Shown piece after piece: positions 56,573 to 64,000 of a stretch of 64,000 nt of DNA. Location: NCBI GenBank assembly GCA_945910005.1, contig OX246747.1, positions 16,500,746 through 16,564,745 of the forward strand. Direction: 5' to 3'. The stretch comes from Isoperla grammatica. Its lineage: Eukaryota > Arthropoda > Insecta > Plecoptera > Perlodidae. Position 1 is the stretch's first letter. Every line of letters begins with the position of its first letter. Made by a program: the position numbers and the translations under genes. The notes under the pieces were generated by a model, which was not told the DNA's origin, made no database searches, and was given only the letters and a program-made list of their open reading frames with translations.

Positions 56573-57023
56573 TGGAATACTTCATGCAGTTTTCATGCAG
56601 TTTTTTACCTAGACGAGTATTGTGTTGCTCTTGTTGCATTCCTGCGGGGATATGAAGCCAAGAACCCTAGCATTGACTTGATTTTGGAACTTTCCGATGA
56701 CCCACAAAGTTCAGCAGAGAGGCGTCCAAATGAAGTTTGTGTTGGAAGCGTGCCAAAAGTTCATTTCACTGATTAACGTTTTGGAAGGGTCCAAGTACCC
56801 ATACACCCACTTACTGTGGGATGACCTTCAAGCATTAGCCGCAAGCTTGAAACGTCTTGCTGACGGTGCTTTCCCTGCCCAAACGGTCACAAAGTTGGGA
56901 GCAATAAGGTATACAGTCACTCGAAGTGACATAAAAAGAAGCCTTCAAGAATGTGCCCAGAAGAGTGCAACAAAACTTGCGTCGCACATGATGCCAACGC
57001 CTACAACAAGGTTTTATGGAAGG
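56573..57023 (+). pseudogene. Unrecognised coding remnant, left part (target of the hAT insertion)
   Basis: Overlapping frames read YCVALVAFLRGYEAKN, SIDLILELSDDPQSS and, from 56,697, MKFVLEACQKFISLINVL, HLLWDDLQALAASLKRL and SDIKRSLQECAQKS. Near the end another frame gives ANAYNKVLW. The composition is coding-like but I do not know the family. The frame resumes after the hAT element at 60,462 with GQVSNVPKMADDEDT and a stop at about 60,540. Confidence 0.4.
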
Positions 57024-60000
57024 CAGTGTTGCCAGACGTACCATAATTATGGAAAACGTACCATAAAGTGATCTACTGTACCTTAGTAAATAGTGACCGT
57101 ACCATAGTGCTAAAATGTACCATATTTTATCTTTTGTACCATAGTTTTGGTTAAATCGTACAATAAATTAAAATTTGAACAAATTGGCAATATTTAAAAA
57201 TCGAACTTCCGTTTCCGGTGTTTTTTGACTGATAATCGCACTTCCGCCTGCCTGTGGTTGTCATTGGAATGTATGTATTCGAACGGTCGAACCTGACCCG
57301 CGGAGACTTGACAGTGGACGTTCATTGTTCACCGGCTGGCTGTTCTAAGGAGTGGAGTGATAAAGAGAGAGCGAGCTGGTGTTTTAAGGAGTGAGCAGGA
57401 TAGCGCTCATCATACCATGTACGTTTTGAACTTTTGCTGCTTGCACTAGCAGGCTTGTGTGACGCAACTCGCAATTGCCATGCGCAAGTGCGGCGTGCCG
57501 GGTTATGCTAGGTTAGGTTATTCGACATGTGTTGAGTGCTGTCACAACGTGAGCCGGTGAATTATTTTCAATTACAGGTTAGATTATTGTGGTTTGGATT
57601 TGCATATTGTTATGGATGGTGTAGAAGGTAATAAGAAAGTGGCAGCATCTACGTCTGCGGTAATATTAAGTGAAGATGATGATGACGAAGAAGCCAGATA
57701 CGAAAAGGGAACCCCCGAAAAAAAAAAAAAAAGAAGAGGAGAATCGTCTGCTCGTCCGGCACCAAAAACTCGAGTTCAACACTACCGTAAAGAGTGGGAA
57801 CAGGAATTTAAAATTTGGCTGAAACCAGTTCCAGGTAAGTTTGTGTAAATAACATTTCATGTTGTCTATAGTGCATACTAAAGACGGTTGCGTACATTCA
57901 GTGAAGTGTACTTATTTATTACAGGCGACACAACTCGGGCCAAGTGCGTAGCTTGCATTAACACTGAATTCAAAGCTGATATTTCAGTAATACGAAATCA
58001 TGGCAAGGGAGTAAAGCATATGCGCCACGTTAAAGACTATGTAGGTAGATCGTCCCAAAAAACGATAGGCCAAGTGATTACATTAGCCCCACGTACCTCA
58101 GATACCGTCTTAAATGCGGAAGTAAAATTAACAGCATTTTTAGCTGAGCACAACATTGCGATGCGAACTGCAGATCATTTAACACCACTGCTCAAGGAAT
58201 GTTTTCCAGATTCACAAATCGCAAAACAAATCTCTCTGGGGCGTACGAAATGTACCAATATTGCTACAAACGTTATAGGGAAATGTCACGCCGAAGATTT
58301 AACGAACTACCTAAAAACACATAAATTCCGTATTTTGGCTGACGAGTCAACTGACGTGGGCACAATTAAAACAATGGCCATATGTGTACGATTTTTTGAT
58401 GAGGGTAGCGGGCAGGTAGAAACTCGCTTTTGGAAACTCGTCCAAATATTTTGCAAGCAAGATGCTGACGGTGCAAACGAAGGCGCGACCGCTGAAAAAC
58501 TTTACAATCTAATGATGCAAACTTTTGCCGCAGCCGAGATACCAAAAGATAATATTGTAGGGTTTGCATCCGATGGATGCAACACGATGATGGGGGCCCA
58601 TAATTCTGTTGCGACTCGCCTGAGGGCAGACTATCCGGGCATTGTGATACAAAAATGTATATGCCATTCTTTACATTTGTGTGCAAGTGCTGCTTGCAAA
58701 CATTTGCCACGTCGGTGCGAAGACTTGTCACGTAATATTTATGGGTTTTTTAAATCCAGTGCAAAACGACAATCACAGTTTGCAGAGTTTCAAGCATTCT
58801 GCAACACAGAACCCCACGCAATCCTACGCCCATCACAAACTAGATGGTTGTCGTTGCTAAGTGTTGTTACACGTATCAACCAACAGTGGGAGCCCCTCGC
58901 GTTGTTTTTCTCTGGGCAATGGTTAGAGCATAGAACAGAAGCCTCCGAACAAATATATATAGCTATAAACGACCCAACTACACGCATATTTTATACATTT
59001 TTAGAGTGGATCCTGCCGAAATTTGTTAAGCTAAATGAATACTTTCAGAGTGAATGCGTAGTTGTTACAGATATGCACAGTAAAATGTGTGAGACATACA
59101 AAGAGCTGTTAAATTGCTATATGCAGCAGAACTATGTATGCCAAACTGATTTGGAAAATATTGATCCAGCAGATTCTTCCAAATTCGTTCTCCCCGAGCA
59201 AATGTACTTGGGTATAGGAGTCATGAGAATGAAGGATCGATTAACACGTGAGCAAGTGCAAGATTTTTATGCCCGTGTACGAATGTTTTTAATAACTGGT
59301 TGTACGGAAATAAAAAAAAAGATACCAATTTAATGATCCTGTCCTATCACAGCTACCGTGTCTCAATCCGAAGTGCCTCAACAAACCTGCCTCGATATAC
59401 ACTTTGATCGCCGCTTTACCAAGAATAATCAAGCCCGATGCCTTTACGCTAGCTCAGAAGGTAGACGATCAATGGAGGGAGTACTGTATTTGCCCTGTGG
59501 AGAAGCTCCCACAACACGCGGACGTACACAGATTGAAAATAGATTATTTCTGGAAAGAGATGCGGAATCTAACAGATTTATCTGGAAAACAACCCTTCAA
59601 AGAACTGGGGACATTTGTACTAGACTCGTTAGTATTCCCTCATTCCAATGCGTCATGTGAACGAGTATTTTCAAAAGTTAATCTGGTGAAAACAAAAACC
59701 AGAAACCGCCTGTACACAAACACAGTAAATGGTCTTTTATTGACGTCACAAGCAGTAAAAATTGAAGGAGGTTGTGTTGACTTCAAGCCATCAAAAGTGA
59801 TGCTACAGTCAATGACGTCCACAAACCTCTACAACAAACAAAAAGATGCACCAGTACAAGACATGCCCATCGAACACGATGAAGATTGTGACGATATTGT
59901 ATTTGATTGTGACATGTCATAAACATACGGGCAATGTCAATGCGTACAATGCGTCAAAAGACTCACAAAACATGTATACTATTTAGCACATATCATAATG

Positions 60001-60461
60001 TACAGTACCTTTAATTATTTTAGTGCTATCAAGATCTCATTATATAATCATGTATTATTTTGTTCTATATTTACAATCATTAGATTGCCTATATTATATG
60101 TGTTTTATAAGCTATAAGAGTGATGCAACAATTTGCATCTAGAAACGCATCCATGATGTATTATTAATGTGTATTAAAAATGTTCCCGCGATCAGTAAAA
60201 TCATTAATCAGTATATTATGTTTCTACTTTCTGCCATAGGCATGGTTAGTAATCTGGCCAATTAAGATGGTTTGTTTCCGCGTTGTCTATACAAATCTGG
60301 TTCGACAACGTTCTGTATATAAAAATACGATGTAAATACAAGTAAATAAATACCATAATTTGTGTCATATTTCAGAATTACTATGTACCATAATTTTATT
60401 AAAAGTACAATAATTTTGACTCTAGTGTAAATAATTTCACTTTGAAAATCTGGCAACACTG
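57024..60461 (+). mobile_element. hAT transposon, nearly intact, 3,438 bp
   Basis: The ends CAGTGTTGCCAGA and TCTGGCAACACTG are exact inverted repeats of 13 bp. Subterminal TACCATAATT words occur at both ends. The flanking octamers ATGGAAGG (57,016-57,023) and ATGAAAGG (60,462-60,469) differ in one base, as expected of an 8-bp hAT target duplication. It contains one two-exon transposase gene. Superfamily assignment is strong. Confidence 0.92.
57612..59922 (+). CDS. hAT transposase, two exons, one frameshift
   Basis: Exon 1 (57,612-57,834) starts MDGVEGNKKVAAST and has an acidic and then basic part, ending CCAG|GTAAGT in phase 1. Exon 2 begins at 57,925 after TTTATTACAG. It has a CVAC...H....H zinc-finger-like start, FRILADESTDVGTIK (catalytic Asp), VGFASDGCNTMMGAHNS, CICHSLHLCASAACKH and SQTRWLSL, the standard hAT blocks. 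At 59,313-59,321 nine A in a row put the frame out. One A fewer would restore it, giving LPQHADVHRL and SLVFPHSNASCERVFS, the C-terminal dimerisation region, to TAA at 59,920-59,922. Predicted length is about 740 residues. The frameshift may be real or a homopolymer read error. Confidence 0.88.
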
Positions 60462-60563
60462 ATGAAAGGGCAGGTCAGCAATGTGCCCAAGATGGCGGAT
60501 GATGAAGATACAGTGTTGGTGACAAATGAATCAATTAATTAGTGTCAAAGGTAAATAGATAAG
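60462..60563 (+). pseudogene. Unrecognised coding remnant, right part
   Basis: GQVSNVPKMADDEDTVLV, NESIN and a stop. It joins in frame to the left part if one copy of the target octamer is removed. Confidence 0.4.
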
Positions 60564-60716
60564 ATGGACATTAAAGAAGTGCGAAAGGAACTGGAATATA
60601 TAGGTATGAGCAGTGTAGGAACAAAAAAAGATCTTATAAAACGGTTAAAGGACGCAATTGCAGTTAATATTAACACGTGTGGAAACCTAAGCCTAGGGCC
60701 TAGACCTAAACCCTGA
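60564..60716 (+). pseudogene. SAP-like N-terminus of a retrotransposon ORF1
   Basis: An ATG opens MDIKEVRKELEYIGM, SSVGTKKDLIKRLKDA, a SAP-type helix-turn-helix (LxxxLxxxGxxxxGxKxxLxxRL). The frame ends after 51 codons. A coiled-coil stretch in another frame follows to about 60,830 (LNSEKDKRLKVQEEL). I take it as the start of the ORF1 protein completed at 61,127; a separate gene is possible. Confidence 0.5.
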
Positions 60717-61126
60717 TAAATGTAAATGCGTCGAGTTGTCAAGAGAAGTTGAACTACTTGCAGCACTTAATAGCGAGAAAGATAAAAGGCTGAAGGTCCA
60801 AGAAGAACTCATTGCTATAATGAAGTAAAAGCTAGAAACAAGGCGTCAAAATGATACTGAAAGTGAGGTTATGGACGACCGCGAATATGCCGGTAGGCCT
60901 AAAGTGTCTGTCGTATAACATGTAGTCCTAGGGACTTTTGTAATACATCAGTTTGCACGACTGTGCCTGCCCAAGGAGGCCGGGTCGCACACGTCACGTC
61001 AGCAGACAGTTGATACTGGGTAATGGCCGTGTAAGGTTGTGGTAGCTAATAAAGCCTTATCTATGGAGTTTGGACATAGGCCTATTTATTGTACAACCTA
61101 ACCCAAACCAATAACGGTATAAGACA

Positions 61127-61963
61127 GTGTCAAGGCCTAATTTTAACTATGCAGATGCGGTTAGGCCTAAAAATGGAACTAGGCCTACAAACGTGGGTCT
61201 GTATATTGAAAGCAAAGAACCAACAAATGGCTATAAGATGGTAAAGGAGAATATTATGGCTCAAGTGGATCCAACTAAACTTGGGGTAGGAATAGTAGGT
61301 GTCAAACCCGCTAAGAATGGAATCATAATTGAATGCGACAACAATGCATCTAGAGAACTCCTCAAGGCTGAAACAATGAAGCTGGGTGATAAATTTACTG
61401 ATAGTGATGAAAAAAAGGTGTTAAACCCAAGAATAATGGTTCTGAATGTGTTTCAACAGTTTGTACCAAAGGAAGAAGCTGTACTGGTTAATAGCATTAT
61501 AATTCAAAATAAGTTGCAAGTTGATAATAGTAATGTGATTGTCAAATTAATTAAAATCATAACTGACCGTAATGATAGCCGTAAAATGAAGATCATATTA
61601 GAGGTGGACCCAATATCAAGAGTGAGGCTAACTGCCAACAAGATAAGGTTGGATTGGGCTATGTATACAGTGGTGGATTATATTTATGTGAAGCGCTGCT
61701 ATAAATGTGCAGGGTATGGACATTTACAAAAAGACTGCAGAAATGAAGTGAGGTGCTCATATTGTGCGGGGTCTCATGATAGGAGGGACTGTATGGCGCA
61801 ATCAAATAAAGTGAACTGTGTGAATTGCAAGGGTGCAAATAATAGACTGAACTTGAACTTACGGGTTGATCATGATGCGTTGAGCTGGGACTGTGAATGT
61901 TTTAAGAGGCAATACAGGCAAGTTGAAAGGTTGATTAATTACGATGTTGGTAGAAGTATATAG
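61127..61963 (+). pseudogene. Non-LTR retrotransposon ORF1 (gag-like, zinc knuckles)
   Basis: 278 codons open, without an ATG at the frame opening. A mid part with GVGIVGVKPAKNGIIIE and VRLTANKIRLDWAM is followed by CYKCAGYGHLQKDC (CX2CX4HX4C), CSYCAGSHDRRDC (CX2CX3HX4C) and CVNCKGANNR. This is the ORF1 arrangement of Jockey/I/CR1-like elements, whose product binds the element's RNA. It overlaps ORF2 by 20 bases. Stops upstream separate it from the SAP-like start. Confidence 0.75.
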
Positions 61964-62370
61964 CAGCACTAAGGATTTGTCAGGCCTACAATTCCTGTAC
62001 CTTAATGCCCAAAGCCTGGTGGCAAATATCGATGAGATAAGAAATGTGTTATTGGAAAAGCTACCAATGGTAGTGGGTGTGTCCGAAACTCATGTAACAG
62101 AGGATATAATAGAAAAAGAAATCAGTATTTCAGGATATAATAATATTAGATGCCATTCTATGAGTCGTCATACTGGTGGTGTGAGTAAATATATTAGAAA
62201 AAATGTTAAATATGAGGTGATACTAAATGTGTATGTAGACAGAAACTACTGGATGCTTTATGTTAAAATATATTTAAAGAAAAAAATGATGTATTTTGGA
62301 GTAATATATAGATACCAAATGCAGAGCGTACTGAGTTCTATGATTGTTGTCTTAAGCTTATGGATGGTAT
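61944..62370 (+). pseudogene. Non-LTR ORF2, start of endonuclease, cut by an LTR
   Basis: Starts in the overlap: LQFLYLNAQSLVANIDE, VVGVSETHVTEDI, ISGYNNIRCHSMSRHTGG. These are early motifs of the apurinic-like endonuclease, including the catalytic Asn and Glu. A frameshift lies near 62,312, after which NAERTEFYDCCLKLMDG is readable. The LTR begins at 62,371. Confidence 0.75.
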
Positions 62371-63479
62371 TGTAGCGCACCCACCCTATTCACTATTCCT
62401 TTTTTCGTAATTAATATTATTATCATATGTTTTTCTTATTATTTCATTATTTCATTTACTTTTATACTTGTGTCAGTTGTGTGTACCACAAACATTGCCC
62501 AACATTACCAAAGTGAAATCTATATCTCACACGTGCACATTCGACATAATAACGCACTATTCTCCAAAAACTGTATGCGTAGGCGCTCTAGTGGATGTGC
62601 GTAAACCGATATAACAAAGAGTGGCCTTGACAAGACTCGACCACGAGCGAGTGCGCGCGCAACCCAGTAACTTTCCACTGCACGCGTTTTCCGGACACAC
62701 GTGCGACAAACAAAGAAGAGGCATCGCCACTCGAACACTATTCCTCGACCGGAGTGGACGTACTCGTCTTCGGTTCCTCAGGGAACAAAGGGAGTGGCTG
62801 GGTTCATTACATCCATCGGCGAGACCTAAGCCTCCCTTCCCGACAACAACAACGTAACTACAACAGCTTCACCTGATCGCCCATCAACAAGTCTTCGAAC
62901 CAACTACTAAGTACCTACCGAGACAATGGGAGACGCTTCATTGTTCCGGGACTTCTAATCGCCAACCATCAGCCGTCAACCGTCAGTCGTCAACCGTCAA
63001 CGTCAACAATGTCAAAACCTTAACGTATTACTTGCGTGTGCACATAAACTCGCTAAAGGCCTAAAAACTTATCAAAAAGAGCTCTCGAACATTTATTTAC
63101 ATAATCACATTTCAATACTTTGCATATTTTGTTCATTGTTTATGTCATTGTTTCTGTACAATATACAAGTGCATTTAACCTAATATGATGTGTTAAATTT
63201 AACCTTAGTTCCTGAAGGTCACCCTCTTTTCAACTTTTTAGATTTTTATTTCACCTTTTTGGTTACATTAATTAATAAATTCACTCTGCTGACTTGAGCT
63301 AGTCAAATTACTTCAAGTATGGGTTGGCGCCTGTGGTGTATTGCTATAAAGGACAACAACAACAACAACTACTATTTAAGTGTGTGTTGGCCATACTGTA
63401 TAGGCTATGTGTATTTATCCTTGTAGTTGTGGTAACACTGTAATAAATATGGTTACTGATCAAGTGAGCCTATGTTTCA
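62371..63479 (+). mobile_element. LTR of a Gypsy-like element
   Basis: It starts TGTAGCGCACCC directly at the break in the LINE and ends GTTTCA one base before TGGCGACGAGGA. AATAAA lies at about 63,441. Only one LTR is in the window. Confidence 0.6.
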
Positions 63480-63480
63480 T

Positions 63481-63492
63481 TGGCGACGAGGA
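63481..63492 (+). promoter_or_regulatory. Probable primer-binding site
   Basis: TGGCGACGAGGA immediately after the LTR end. This form follows the 5' LTR in many invertebrate Gypsy elements. Confidence 0.5.
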
Positions 63493-63603
63493 AAAGAAGT
63501 GGAATTACTCGTGTTAATAGTTATGTACCTTTCTCGTTTGCGTCGAACTGTAATTTGGTTGTGTTAAATCACTTTTATTCATTGTATTCAATTACGGATT
63601 GCC

Positions 63604-63720
63604 ATGTCAGATCACCCCAAGGATATCTTCATTATCGACACCGATAGCGCGTCGGTTGGGCAACGCTGGCAAAGGTGGCTGCAACGGTTTGAGATATATG
63701 CCGACAGCAAAGGCAAACTG
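63604..63720 (+). pseudogene. Gypsy-like gag start, truncated
   Basis: ATG then DSASVGQRWQRWLQRFEI. The WxRWxxRFE pattern is the usual opening of invertebrate Gypsy gag proteins. After about 39 codons the sequence switches to hAT coding in a different frame. Confidence 0.6.
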
Positions 63721-63722
63721 GT

Positions 63723-64000
63723 GTTCAGGCTAGGCTTAAGGAGCTAAATAAATACCTGCATGTGTCAAGATGTTTGTGTCACAGTTTCCACCTTTGTGCC
63801 TCGGAAGCTTCGAGAAAACTTCCATGTTACGTTGAAGACTTGTGTAGAGATATCTACAACTTCATACAACATAGCCCAAAGAGAATTAGAGAATTCAGAC
63901 AGATTCAAACACTGTATGAAATGAAACCGCACCGGCTGTTGCGTTTAAGTCAGACACGTTGGTTGTCCCTGCATGAAGTCATAAAAAGAATCAACGAGCA
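63723..64000 (+). pseudogene. Second hAT transposase fragment, runs off the window
   Basis: VQARLKELNKYLHVS, CLCHSFHLCASEASRK, LCRDIYNFIQHSPKRIRE and SQTRWLSLHEVIKRI. It aligns with the CICHSLHLCAS...SQTRWLSL region of the intact element at 57.0 kb but is clearly diverged. Its left border is the gag remnant. Confidence 0.75.

Noticed and set aside
56105..56639. Long minus-strand frames (His/Trp/Arg-rich and Leu/Glu/Gly-rich)
   Set aside because: These are by-products of the stop-free 18-bp minisatellite.

Overview
The window is eukaryotic genomic DNA with very little recognisable single-copy host coding. Introns with GT/AG borders, SINE-like retroposons, LINE fragments, several DNA transposon families and long microsatellites rule out a bacterium. 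A TAGGCCTA-rich base pattern and the transposon families seen (Tigger/pogo, piggyBac, hAT, MADF, Myb/SANT, Mutator-like and YqaJ fragments) suggest a marine invertebrate, perhaps an echinoderm or another deuterostome. I cannot fix the species from sequence alone. Every protein-family name below comes from reading the translations against remembered family motifs; no search was run.

Layout. 0-17 kb is a graveyard of broken elements: a Tigger-like transposase split by a TTAA-flanked MITE, a DDE transposase C-terminal half (2.1-3.4 kb), LINE endonuclease, reverse-transcriptase and C-terminal pieces, a Mutator-like transposase, Myb/SANT pseudogenes, a Tc1/IS630-like transposase with a lost catalytic Asp, a YqaJ nuclease fragment and many SINE-like inserts. 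17.3-19.8 kb is a tandem array of nine exon-like modules (three copies of a 0.9-kb A-B-A unit). It is followed by three well-formed exons (20.8-21.8 kb) with a zinc finger, and then by a Tigger-like DDE domain (23.3 kb) whose C-terminal part is expanded by a 33-bp minisatellite to 27.0 kb.

27.49-37.83 kb is one 10.3-kb element with 33-bp terminal inverted repeats and long inverted arrays of about 20-bp repeats inside each end. It splits a piggyBac transposase immediately after its first catalytic-Asp motif and carries another piggyBac, two short MITEs and other debris inside. 39.2-47.25 kb reads as one broken composite gene: two MADF exons with matching intron phases, the N-terminal half of an unnamed DDE transposase, inserted SINEs and a piggyBac gene, then the C-terminal half. 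That C-terminal half is duplicated at 1.7-3.6 kb.

49.4-56.6 kb is a third Tigger-like transposase, cut by a young LTR element (49,749-53,831) whose interior is replaced by a 298-bp palindrome, and by a 1.4-kb foldback element. It ends in an 18-bp minisatellite. 57,024-60,461 is a nearly intact hAT element with 13-bp inverted ends, an 8-bp target duplication and a single frameshift in an A-run. 60.5-62.4 kb is a non-LTR retrotransposon with a SAP-like start and zinc knuckles, cut by an LTR (62,371-63,479). The window ends in a gag remnant joined to a second hAT fragment.

The genes do not form a pathway. What links them is nested transposition. In several places the host reading frame resumes cleanly on the far side of the insert, which gives the relative order of insertion.
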